In this document: positions 1-7,706 of the stretch, piece after piece
Layout of the letters: each line of letters starts with the position of its first letter
Numbering within the stretch: the stretch's first letter is position 1
NCBI RefSeq assembly: GCF_902859875.1
Contig: NZ_CADIKF010000007.1
Location: 62,001 to 126,000 of the forward strand
Reading direction: 5' to 3'
DNA: 64,000 nucleotides
Source: Paraburkholderia solisilvae
GTDB taxonomy: Bacteria > Pseudomonadota > Gammaproteobacteria > Burkholderiales > Burkholderiaceae
Made by a program: the position numbers and the translations under genes
Notes under the pieces: model-generated
The model's database searches: none
What the model was told of the DNA's origin: nothing
Seen by the model: the letters and a program-made list of their open reading frames with translations, nothing else

Positions 1-628
1 TATCGTCATGGAGGATGAAGACATCGCCGCGCTTACCGCGATCACGCGCGATTCGAACATTATCGTTCTCGCGGATGAAGTCTATGAACACGTGATATTC
101 GACGGCATGGAACATCGCAGCATGTGCCGATATCCGGAGCTGGCCGAGCGCAGCGTGGTCGTGTTCTCGCTGGGCAAGACCTATCATGTGACGGGCTGGA
201 GAATCGGCTATTGCGTCGCGCCTGCGGACCTCACAAGCGAAATCCGGAAAATCCATCAGTATCTTGTGTTCAGCGCCCCCACTCCGCTTCAGGTCGCGGT
301 CGCCAAGGAAGTCTCCCGACCGGAAAGTTACCAACGGCTGCGCGGCTTCTATGAGCAGAAACGCGACATTCTCACGCAAGCGCTATCCACCTCACGCTTC
401 AAGCTGCGCCCAAGTCATGGCAGCTTCTTCGTGCTCGCGTCGTTCGATCATTTCTCCGATCTGAACGACTTCGACTTTGCAAAGCAACTGCTGGTCGAGA
501 AAGGTGTCGGCACGATTCCGTTATCGGTCTTCTATGGCCACGGCGCCGAGACCGGCATGATCCGCTTGAGCTTCTGCAAGGATGACGAGACGCTAAGGGA
601 AGGCGGCCGGCGACTGTCGACTCTATAA
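1..628 (+). CDS. Class I/II PLP-dependent aminotransferase, C-terminal part (cut by window edge)
   Basis: The reading frame is open from the first base, so the N-terminus lies outside the window. The visible ~208 residues carry the fold-type I landmarks: an LADEVYEH segment (the Asp that contacts the pyridine nitrogen and the following Tyr), then FSLGKTYHVTGWRIGY, where the Lys should form the Schiff base with PLP and the later Arg contacts phosphate. The C-terminal RLSFCKDDETL segment resembles the RFCFAK region of methionine/kynurenine-type aminotransferases (YbdL, KAT). The substrate is inferred only at subfamily level. It is followed by a 600-bp gap before the porin, so it is probably the last gene of its unit. 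Confidence 0.85.
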   Translation, partial: IVMEDEDIAALTAITRDSNIIVLADEVYEHVIFDGMEHRSMCRYPELAERSVVVFSLGKTYHVTGWRIGYCVAPADLTSEIRKIHQYLVFSAPTPLQVAVAKEVSRPESYQRLRGFYEQKRDILTQALSTSRFKLRPSHGSFFVLASFDHFSDLNDFDFAKQLLVEKGVGTIPLSVFYGHGAETGMIRLSFCKDDETLREGGRRLSTL

Positions 629-1230
629 AATGTCGACCTGCGCACCGCCGCTTCGATTCCACGTGCCCCCGCTAGCGCCATTAGCCATGTCTACGGAAAA
701 GCTGTCTTGAGCGTCGGCGTAACAATCTGACTCACGTCAATTCCGGTCGTCGCGTCGCATGCATGCCGTCGTGCGACGCGACCCCACCGTTCGCCAATCA
801 CACATACGCGTTCGATTCGCACGCACCCGTTGCCCGCTAAAACGAAGCGGCATGCGCACCACGTGTGCGCGAACGCACCCGTCTCTTCGCAGCATCCTTC
901 GCATACGCGAAGCGTGGCGCCGCGCCGTACACCCACGCCTGGGAATAAATTCGTTGCGTGCACGAATCTGGTTACAGCGGCGCGAAGCGATTTTCAGCGA
1001 TGCGGTACGCAACAATAGCATCGACGCATGCGGCACTTTCCCGGGCATCCTTGCTACATACCGCAAGCCGTCCGAAATGGAACCTGCGCAAGCCGACATT
1101 TCCATTCCAGCAATTTTAAATTTCCTGATGCGAGTATTTTCAAATCATTACATCGCATCGTACATTCGCCGCCAGTTATCGCGAGGGATCTGTTCCTTCA
1201 CAGATTCCGACAACGGAGATAAGGAGACGA
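629..1230 (+). other. Intergenic region upstream of the porin
   Basis: No open frame here looks coding; the long frame across 759-1346 runs into the porin in another frame and has no homology that I recognise. The last 130 bases before the porin are relatively AT-rich, as expected for a strong porin promoter and leader, but I cannot assign a specific -35/-10 pair. The porin ribosome binding site lies at about 1217-1226. Confidence 0.5.
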
Positions 1231-2373
1231 ATGAAGAAGAGATACATCCTTGCATGTTCGGGCTTGCTCGCCACTCAAGTCGCCCATGCACAAAGTTCCG
1301 TGACCCTGTATGGCATTCTCGACGCGGGGTTCCAATACACCAATAACGTCGCCAACGGTGGCTCGCTGATTCGCCAGACGAGCGGCAACCTGAACGGCAG
1401 CCGCTTCGGGTTTCGCGGCAACGAAGATCTCGGCGGCGGCCTGAGCGCGCAATTCGTACTTGAAGGCGGTTTCGGCCTCAACAACGGCAAGTCCGCCCAG
1501 GACGGCCGATTGTTCGGCCGCCAGGCCTGGGTCGGCTTGAACAGCGACAAGTACGGCCGGATTTCGTTAGGCCGTCAATATGATGCCTTCACCGACACGC
1601 TGATACCGTTGTCAGCCACCTCGCTCGACTTCGCCGATACCGCGTTTGCGCACCCGTTCGACAACGACGACATGATTCACTCATTCCGTCTGAGCAACAC
1701 GGCAAAGTATGTGAGCCCCGTGTATCACGGCCTGAAGCTCGAGGCGCAATACGCGTTTTCGAACAGCACGGACTTCGCCGTGAACCGGGCATACAGCGTC
1801 GGCCTCGCGTATAGCGGCGGTCCGCTGAGTGCCGGCATTGCGTACTTCCAGCTCAACGGCACGCAGAACACGACGATCAACAGTCCGGGAACGGTCGACA
1901 TCAACGAGTCACAGGCGAACAACACGGCGGGCTTCGTGCTCGGCGCCGATGTTCAACGCGTGGCGGGCGCCGGCGTGAACTATGACTTCGGCAAGGCAAA
2001 GGTCGGTTTTGTCTACACGCACACGCAGTTCGAGGGCTCGACCTCGTTCGGCTCGCAGGGCGGCACGGTGCGCTTCGACAACTTCGAGCTCAACGGCAGG
2101 TACTATGTACTGCCACAGCTCGCGATCGGCGCCGAATACGTGTTTACGGATGGTCACGTGAACAAGACGGCGACGTTCGGTTCGTCGCCGAAGTGGAACC
2201 AGATTGGCCTGCAAACCGTGTACTACCTGTCCAAGCGCACGGATCTGTACGTCGAAGGCGTCTATCAGCACGTGAGCGGCCGTGGCTTTACCGCGTTCGT
2301 CTACAACTCGGGCGGCGCCTCGTCGACCAGCAACCAGGTAGTTGGCATCGCGGGGATGCGCGTGCATTTCTAA
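1231..2373 (+). CDS. Outer-membrane general porin (Gram_neg_porins / OmpC-like)
   Basis: This 380-residue protein starts with a classical signal peptide (MKKRYILACSGLLATQVAHA, cleavage before QSS). The mature start SSVTLYGILDAG is the hallmark of burkholderial trimeric porins. Other family features are the GSRFGFRGNEDLGGGL segment, the FGRQAWVGL strand, the GRQYDAF turn leading to constriction loop 3, and a C-terminal strand ending in aromatic-hydrophobic VHF, the BAM recognition signal. Length matches the family (350-400). It should form a 16-stranded diffusion pore. The start is supported by GGAGATAAGGAGACGA just upstream. No partner gene is adjacent. Confidence 0.96.
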   Translation: MKKRYILACSGLLATQVAHAQSSVTLYGILDAGFQYTNNVANGGSLIRQTSGNLNGSRFGFRGNEDLGGGLSAQFVLEGGFGLNNGKSAQDGRLFGRQAWVGLNSDKYGRISLGRQYDAFTDTLIPLSATSLDFADTAFAHPFDNDDMIHSFRLSNTAKYVSPVYHGLKLEAQYAFSNSTDFAVNRAYSVGLAYSGGPLSAGIAYFQLNGTQNTTINSPGTVDINESQANNTAGFVLGADVQRVAGAGVNYDFGKAKVGFVYTHTQFEGSTSFGSQGGTVRFDNFELNGRYYVLPQLAIGAEYVFTDGHVNKTATFGSSPKWNQIGLQTVYYLSKRTDLYVEGVYQHVSGRGFTAFVYNSGGASSTSNQVVGIAGMRVHF

Positions 2374-2599
2374 CGGATAGCGAGCCGCGCACGCGCGTGT
2401 TGGAGCGCGCCTGCCGCGGCTGGCATTCGTCCGCCGTCGCCCTGGGAGCAGTGCGGCATAAGCGGCATGGAGGCAAACCACAGCGCAAAAAAACACCGGC
2501 TCGGGAATAAACGGGTCTCGCCAACTGTCATCACGAATGTTCGCCCGGCGCGTTGCATGCAACGCCGGTACGCCCTTCAATCAGCCACGGACTTTCGCG

Positions 2600-3010
2600 A
2601 TGCAACTCAATCTGCCCCATGTCGTAGCCGAAGTTTCCGCCGCCTTTGCCGCCTACGAGCGCGCGCTCGCCGATCACGACAACTTCATGATCAATGCGCT
2701 TTTCTGGCAGCGTCCCGAAACCGTGCGTTATGGTCTTGCCGATATCCAGTACGGCGGCGAGCAGATTCGCGCGTTTCGTCGAACCTGCCCGCCGGTGCCG
2801 AAATCGCGGCGCCTGCAGCACACGGTCGTGTCGACGTTCGGCACCGATTTCGCCACGGTCAGCACCGAGTTCATCAGCATGGAGACCGATCAGGTCGGCC
2901 GCCAGATGCAAACCTGGGCCAAAGTCGGCCCCGACTCGCAGCCGGAGGCCGGTCTGCATGGAGAATGGCGCATCGTCGCCGCACATGTGAGCCTGATAGA
3001 CAAGCCTTGA
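2600..3010 (+). CDS. AtzH/HpxZ-like NTF2-fold protein (DUF3225 family)
   Basis: The chosen ATG gives 136 residues beginning MQLNLPHVVAEV; the frame is open further upstream to 2537, but the extra 21 residues lack family character. The NTF2-like pattern is visible: an N-terminal helix with FAAYERALADHD, then FWQRPETVRYGLADIQYG and GEQIRAFRR, the signature of the AtzH/HpxZ family. Relatives occur next to amidases in oxalurate, allantoin or s-triazine catabolism. No amidase is adjacent here, so the role cannot be fixed from context. A strong hairpin follows 12 bases after the stop. Confidence 0.8.
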   Translation: MQLNLPHVVAEVSAAFAAYERALADHDNFMINALFWQRPETVRYGLADIQYGGEQIRAFRRTCPPVPKSRRLQHTVVSTFGTDFATVSTEFISMETDQVGRQMQTWAKVGPDSQPEAGLHGEWRIVAAHVSLIDKP

Positions 3011-3022
3011 GTTTCAACGCGG

Positions 3023-3053
3023 CGCGCGGGTTCTTTCCGATAGAACCCGCGCG
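3023..3053 (+). terminator. Perfect 12-bp hairpin after the AtzH/HpxZ-like gene
   Basis: The arms CGCGCGGGTTCT and AGAACCCGCGCG flank a 7-base loop. It begins 12 bases after the stop codon. There is no U-tract, so it could act as an imperfect intrinsic terminator or as a 3'-end stabiliser. Confidence 0.6.
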
Positions 3054-3558
3054 TGCGCATCACATCAGTCATGCGCGGTCCGTTGCATTCGCAACGACTT
3101 GCCATCGTACGGTGCGGTCCGCTCCCGCCAGTCGCGTCACGCTTGAGCGACACGTGCAACCTCAGGCCGATGTCAGCGCCGTATATCTACCCCATCGTCA
3201 ATTCACATACACCTGGGTGCGCGCGCGCGAACGCGCCCGGCATGAGCCGCCGCCTGCATGTGCCTGCTTCCCGCATGATTGACGGGTCTGTCATTGCTCG
3301 CCTCACAGGCAATTCGATACAGACGCACCGGCCTCGGCTGCAGGGTGAGGTCAACCATGCGTCACCGGAATAGCGGGCGACCTCAGGTGTTTTAGGAATG
3401 CAACGCATCGTCAATGCGCCGGAATCGTGCCGCGATGGCATCGGTGTGATGACGTCGAGGCTATCGATCAATGCGTGTGAGCCCGCTAATCTGCATCCAT
3501 CGTGTGGGTTCGATGCTGCCCCGCTTGATCCAATACATCCTTATAGGAGAACATCATA
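3054..3558 (+). other. Non-coding gap before the DUF4148 gene
   Basis: About 500 bases without a convincing gene; several short overlapping frames on both strands have no recognisable features. The last bases carry the ribosome binding site (TATAGGAGAACATCATA) of the next gene. No clear promoter hexamers were identified. Confidence 0.4.
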
Positions 3559-3888
3559 ATGAAATTCGCTCGCGCAACCACCCTTCTTGCCGCTCTCTTC
3601 GCGATCGGCGCGCCGCTCGCGTCGCAAGCGCAAACCACCCACGCGCCGGTCACGCGCGCCGACGTGCAAGACGATCTCGTGCGTGTCGAGCAGGCCGGCT
3701 ACGACCCGCATACCAACTCGCAGCGCTATCCGGCAGACGTTCAGGCCGCGGAGAGCAAGCTGTCTCCGCAGAACGCCGCCATCGGCAATAGCAGCTATGG
3801 TCCGGCGGCCGACGGTACGGCCGCGAGCGGCAACCGCGGCGGCATGCCGATCTCGGTGCAAACCGGCGGCCTCTATCAGCATCATTGA
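3559..3888 (+). CDS. Secreted DUF4148 domain protein
   Basis: This 109-residue protein has a signal peptide of about 24 residues ending ASQAQ. The following segment, with VTRADVQDDLVRVEQAGYDP, is the core of DUF4148, a small domain found almost only in Burkholderiaceae, often in many paralogues. The C-terminal half is rich in Gly, Ser and Ala and probably disordered. The function of the family is unknown; a periplasmic or surface-associated location is inferred from the signal peptide. It is monocistronic, with a good AGGAGA ribosome binding site and a strong terminator 15 bases after the stop. Confidence 0.88.
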   Translation: MKFARATTLLAALFAIGAPLASQAQTTHAPVTRADVQDDLVRVEQAGYDPHTNSQRYPADVQAAESKLSPQNAAIGNSSYGPAADGTAASGNRGGMPISVQTGGLYQHH

Positions 3889-3903
3889 TCGCACCGATAG
3901 CCC

Positions 3904-3937
3904 AAAACCGGCGCCAGTTCACCGGCGCCGGTTTTTT
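3904..3937 (+). terminator. Intrinsic terminator of the DUF4148 gene
   Basis: Perfect 12-bp stem (AAAACCGGCGCC and GGCGCCGGTTTT) around an 8-base loop, ending in six T. The A-run on the 5' arm makes it likely to work in both directions. Confidence 0.9.
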
Positions 3938-4387
3938 ATTGGGTCGTCGATATTCTGCAACCCCGAGCATCGAGCGGGATCACGCGCGAACTGAACGCGC
4001 TTCACGCGCGTGCAGTTTGTCTGTCCTCGTCGCGCCCTTGCCTGCGGCTCGCATTGAATGTTCCTTACCAGACGTGGGTTCCGATGCGAATTACGCGATC
4101 CGCGTCGATCCTTTCTTTGCTTCGCCTACGCGGCAACGTCTTCGTAGGCGCGGTGTGCCGCGACGCGCGTGCGCATTGAGAATGCGTCAACCGGTATCGG
4201 CAGATTGCTGTCCGTTTCCGAATGTAATTCGCCAAATCACGCGGTTTCATTGCGATTTTCACAGAATAGAAGTCCGGGATCAGGTGTTTTGAAGCTGAAC
4301 GGACTCGCGCATGGGTCAGTTGTGCCGCCCGATCTCCAATCACATCGCGCGGAAATCATTGATTAAACGTTTCGAACTGGAGGGCAT
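3938..4387 (+). other. Intergenic region upstream of pirin 1
   Basis: About 450 bases in which I see no gene. Short frames on both strands lack ribosome binding sites and family motifs. The last 15 bases hold the pirin ribosome binding site (CTGGAGGGCAT). The promoter was not resolved. Confidence 0.4.
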
Positions 4388-5305
4388 ATGGGGGCAACAT
4401 CAAGAAAGACGGTATCGAACGCGCAGCCAACCCCCGCATTACAACCGGCTCGCACCATCTTCCTGCGCACGAAAGGTCGTACCGAAGGCCCGTTGACGCG
4501 CCTCGCCAGCCCATCCGACATCGGACAGTCGATCAAGCCGTTCGTGCTGGTCGATCGCTTCGTGCTGGAGGCGCAGGCGGCGTTCAACTTTCCGATGCAT
4601 CCGCATTCGGGCATCGCCACGCTGACGGCGCTGCTCGACGGCAGCCTGCATATCGTCACCAGCAAAGGCAAGCCGCAGACGCTGACGCCGGGCGCCACCG
4701 AGTGGATGCAGGCGGGCCGCGGCACGTGGCACGGCGGCCCGGTCAGCACGACCGGTGTGGTGCGCGGCTATCAATTGTGGGTCGCGCTGCCGCCCGAACT
4801 GGAACTGGCTGAACCGTATGAGGCGTTTCTGCCGGCCGACCATATTCCCCTCGAAGGTCCCGCGCGCGTGCTGCTCGGGCAATTCAACGGCGTCGAAAGC
4901 CCGCTGCCCATCCCGCTCTCGTTGACCTATCTCCATGTCGAACTGAATGCCGGCGAACACTGGCGTTACGATCCGCCGCCAGGACACGAAGTGCTGTGGA
5001 TCGCCGTGTATTCCGGGTCGCTCGACGCAGGCGAGCGGGTCGAAGCGGGCGAAATGGTCGTGTTCAACGCGTCGGAAAACGGCGTCGACTTCGTCGCGCA
5101 CGACAACTGCGGTTTTATGCTCGGCTCCGCACAATGCAGTCCGTACGATCTCGTCGAAGGCTACTACTCGGTTCATACGAACGCCGCGGCGCTGCAGTTC
5201 GGCGAACTCGAAATCGCGCGTGTGGCCGCGCAGTTGCGCGCCGAGGGGCGGCTCGATGCGGCACAGGCGGAGTGCGTCGCGAAGAAAATCCGTTCGAGCG
5301 CGTGA
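4388..5305 (+). CDS. Pirin family protein (paralogue 1)
   Basis: A bicupin protein of 305 residues. The N-terminal cupin carries the pirin metal-binding pattern MHPHSGIATLT followed by WMQAGRGTWHGG; the His residues and a later Glu are expected to bind Fe(II). The C-terminal half begins near SLTYLHVELNAGEHW and contains VLWIAVYSGSLDAGE. Pirins act as redox-sensitive co-regulators or quercetinase-like dioxygenases, and which applies here cannot be told. A close relative of nearly equal length lies at 51671-52585 and shares long blocks such as TRLASPSDIGQ and DLVEGYYSVHTN. It stands alone between non-coding gaps. Confidence 0.9.
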   Translation: MGATSRKTVSNAQPTPALQPARTIFLRTKGRTEGPLTRLASPSDIGQSIKPFVLVDRFVLEAQAAFNFPMHPHSGIATLTALLDGSLHIVTSKGKPQTLTPGATEWMQAGRGTWHGGPVSTTGVVRGYQLWVALPPELELAEPYEAFLPADHIPLEGPARVLLGQFNGVESPLPIPLSLTYLHVELNAGEHWRYDPPPGHEVLWIAVYSGSLDAGERVEAGEMVVFNASENGVDFVAHDNCGFMLGSAQCSPYDLVEGYYSVHTNAAALQFGELEIARVAAQLRAEGRLDAAQAECVAKKIRSSA

Positions 5306-5503
5306 ATCGCTCGGGCGGCCGCGCCGCGCTCATCGCGGCCGCCTTCTGAACGCGTTTCAACCAGCATCCGTTCGGTTGCCGCGCATTCCCCGCTCGTTGC
5401 CGGCTGCGCCGCGCCATGGCGGAGATTCACGCGGTCTAGGCCCGATACCGTCATAATGTCGTGCCCGGCCTGATCCCCGCCACGTGCGGCCTCTCGCAGA
5501 CTC

Positions 5504-6205
5504 ATGACGATCAAACTCGCCATTTTCGATTTCGACGGCACGCTGGCGAATACCTTCACGGTATTCGGCGAGTCGCTCAACACGCTCGCGGTCAAGCACC
5601 GGTTTCGTCAGGTCACGCCGGAAGACGAGCCGCAGATGCGCTCGATGAGCGCGGCCGAGATCCTCCGCGAGTTGCGCCTGCCATTGTGGCGCGTGCCGGC
5701 GGTGTTGTCCGACTACCGGAAGATGCTGCACAGGCGCATTGGCGAAGTGCAGCCTTTCGCGGGCACCGTCGCGGCGCTCGAGGCGCTGCTCGAGCACGGC
5801 GTCGCGCTCGCGGTGGCGACCTCCAACACGGCCGACAACGTGAACGCGGTATTGGGCCCTGAACTGGTCGCGCGGTTCGCGGCGCTCGAATGCGGGTCGG
5901 CGCTATTCGGCAAGTCCCACCGCCTGCGTCATATCCTCCGGCAGACCGGCACCGATGCCGCCGACGCGATCTATATCGGCGACGAGTTGCGCGATGCCGA
6001 AGCGGCGCAACGGATCGGGGTCGCATTCGGCGCAGTGGCGTGGGGCTATACGCATTTCGACGCGTTACTGCTGACGAATCCGGCGATGGCGTTCGCCGTG
6101 CCCGCCGATCTTTCGATGCTGTATGAGCCCGCGTCGGAAGCGCGGCCGGCCAGCCGGAGCGCTGCCGAACCTGTCGCGCTGCTGCGCCGGCGCGACACGA
6201 ACTAG
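5504..6205 (+). CDS. HAD-superfamily hydrolase, phosphoglycolate-phosphatase-like
   Basis: This 233-residue protein opens with the HAD motif I sequence IFDFDGTLANT, whose first Asp is the nucleophile and second the acid/base. Motif II is the Thr/Ser of VATSNTADN, motif III the Lys of FGKSHRL, and motif IV the acidic pair in YIGDELRDAEAA, which binds Mg2+. The helical cap lies between about residues 15 and 85. Overall it resembles Gph/PGP enzymes that dephosphorylate 2-phosphoglycolate or similar small phosphate esters. The C-terminal 25 residues are Ala/Arg-rich and probably disordered. The 200-bp spacing from the pirin gene argues against a tight operon. Confidence 0.87.
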   Translation: MTIKLAIFDFDGTLANTFTVFGESLNTLAVKHRFRQVTPEDEPQMRSMSAAEILRELRLPLWRVPAVLSDYRKMLHRRIGEVQPFAGTVAALEALLEHGVALAVATSNTADNVNAVLGPELVARFAALECGSALFGKSHRLRHILRQTGTDAADAIYIGDELRDAEAAQRIGVAFGAVAWGYTHFDALLLTNPAMAFAVPADLSMLYEPASEARPASRSAAEPVALLRRRDTN

Positions 6206-6569
6206 CCTCGCGGCGGTTCGCGGCACGCCGCGATATCGGCAGCGAATCACCAGCCTTTGCGTCGGAAGCCTTGCGCAGCGCGCGGTGGTTTCACAACCCA
6301 TGCGTCGCAGCGAATCGGAAACGCGATCGCGCACAGCCGCACATCACCCACCGCAAAGCGCAGCGAGCTTTCATCCGGAACTCGTCGTACAGCCCGTCTC
6401 CACGGGGCAGCGCGACTCGCCCGCTGGCCCGCATGCGGCAGCCGCTCGGTTAAAACCGCCGCGTGCCGATCGGCAACGTGACGGGTATGATCCGTCCTTG
6501 GTGGCGGTGCGCGACCGCCGGTGCGGCCTCGCGCGCGCCGCACCGCCGCCTGCCTGGAGGAAACAACGC
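6206..6569 (+). other. Gap between HAD hydrolase and LysR regulator
   Basis: 364 bases. A frame is open in phase with the LysR gene from 6123, but the peptide is Arg/Ala-rich and unlike LysR N-termini. I treat it as leader, not coding. The only clear signal is the GGAGG at 6556-6560. Confidence 0.4.
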
Positions 6570-7505
6570 TTGCGTCAGGACCAACTGGACGGCATCGTCA
6601 CGTTCATCATCGTCGCGGAGGAACAGGGATTTTCCGCGGCCGCCGTGCGCCTGGGCGTTTCGCCGTCGGCGGTCAGCCAGACCATCCGCCATCTCGAGAC
6701 GCGCGTCGGCCTCGCGCTCTTTAACCGCAATACGCGCGGCGTAAGCCTCACCGAAGCCGGCGCGACGTACTTCGAGCGTGTGCTGCCGGCGGTGCGCGAA
6801 CTGACCGCCGCGTCCGAGGAACTCGGCGCCGCGCTCGACCGCCCGGCCGGCGTGCTGCGCATCAGCGTCGCGCGCGCCGGCTATCTGACCGTGCTGCAAC
6901 CGATCATGCGGCGCTTTCTCGACCGCTATCCGGATATCCGGCTCGACGTCGCGATCGAACCGGGCCTGACCGACATCGTCGGCCAGCGCTACGACGCGGG
7001 CATCCGCTTCGGCGATATGGTCGAGCGCGATATGGTCGCGGTGAATATCGGGCCGCCGATTACCGCGCAGATCGTCGCGTCGCCGGACTATCTCGCGATG
7101 CACGGCACGCCGCATCATCCGCGCGATCTGCTGTCGCACGCGTGCGTCTGCTTCCGGCGCGCGACGAGCGGACAGCTCGAACGCTGGCTGCTGTCAAAAG
7201 GCGGCGAAACGCTCGAGCTCGCGGTGAACGGCCGGCTGATCGTCAACGACTCGGCCGCCGCGGTCCAAGCCGCCCTCGACGGGATCGGCATCGTTTATAT
7301 GATCAACGGCTTTATCGACGGGTTGCTCGAATCCGGCCGCCTTGTGCGCGTGCTGGCCGACTGGAGCCCGCCGCTGCCGGGCTTCGCGCTCTATTACACC
7401 GACCGCCGCCGCGTGCCGCCGAAGCTGCGCGCGCTGATCGATTTCCTGAAAGAGGAACAGGTGACCGGTCTGCCGACCGCGCAGGTCGAGGCGATTTTGC
7501 GCTGA
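6570..7505 (+). CDS. LysR-type transcriptional regulator
   Basis: The frame is open far upstream, but the LysR domain begins exactly at a TTG codon (LRQDQLDGIVTFIIVAEEQG) preceded by GGAGG with nine bases of spacing, giving 311 residues. The winged helix-turn-helix is at about residues 5-64, with FSAAAVRLGVSPSAVSQTIR as the HTH. The rest is a periplasmic-binding-protein-like effector domain from about residue 90. It belongs to the group with the LRISVARAG start of the effector domain. It runs convergently towards the aldehyde oxidoreductase operon and could regulate it, but that is positional inference only. Confidence 0.93.
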   Translation: MRQDQLDGIVTFIIVAEEQGFSAAAVRLGVSPSAVSQTIRHLETRVGLALFNRNTRGVSLTEAGATYFERVLPAVRELTAASEELGAALDRPAGVLRISVARAGYLTVLQPIMRRFLDRYPDIRLDVAIEPGLTDIVGQRYDAGIRFGDMVERDMVAVNIGPPITAQIVASPDYLAMHGTPHHPRDLLSHACVCFRRATSGQLERWLLSKGGETLELAVNGRLIVNDSAAAVQAALDGIGIVYMINGFIDGLLESGRLVRVLADWSPPLPGFALYYTDRRRVPPKLRALIDFLKEEQVTGLPTAQVEAILR

Positions 7506-7706
7506 GACTGGCGTTGGCGCCGGCACTGACACTGGGGCGCCAGCGGGCCGGCGCTGCCGAAGGCCGCGCTGCCCTGTGCTTCACCTGGCCACGTCTATCA
7601 AACTTCAAACGGTGCCGCTTCGCGATGAACACCACGCGTTAAACAGCGCCACGCCCGCCACGGGCATCACGCATCAAAACGGCGCCGCCTCTCCCCGCCT
7701 CGCACA

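Noticed and set aside
759..1346. 195-codon frame overlapping the porin start
   Set aside because: Overlaps the signal-peptide region of a certain porin in another frame; no ribosome binding site or family features.
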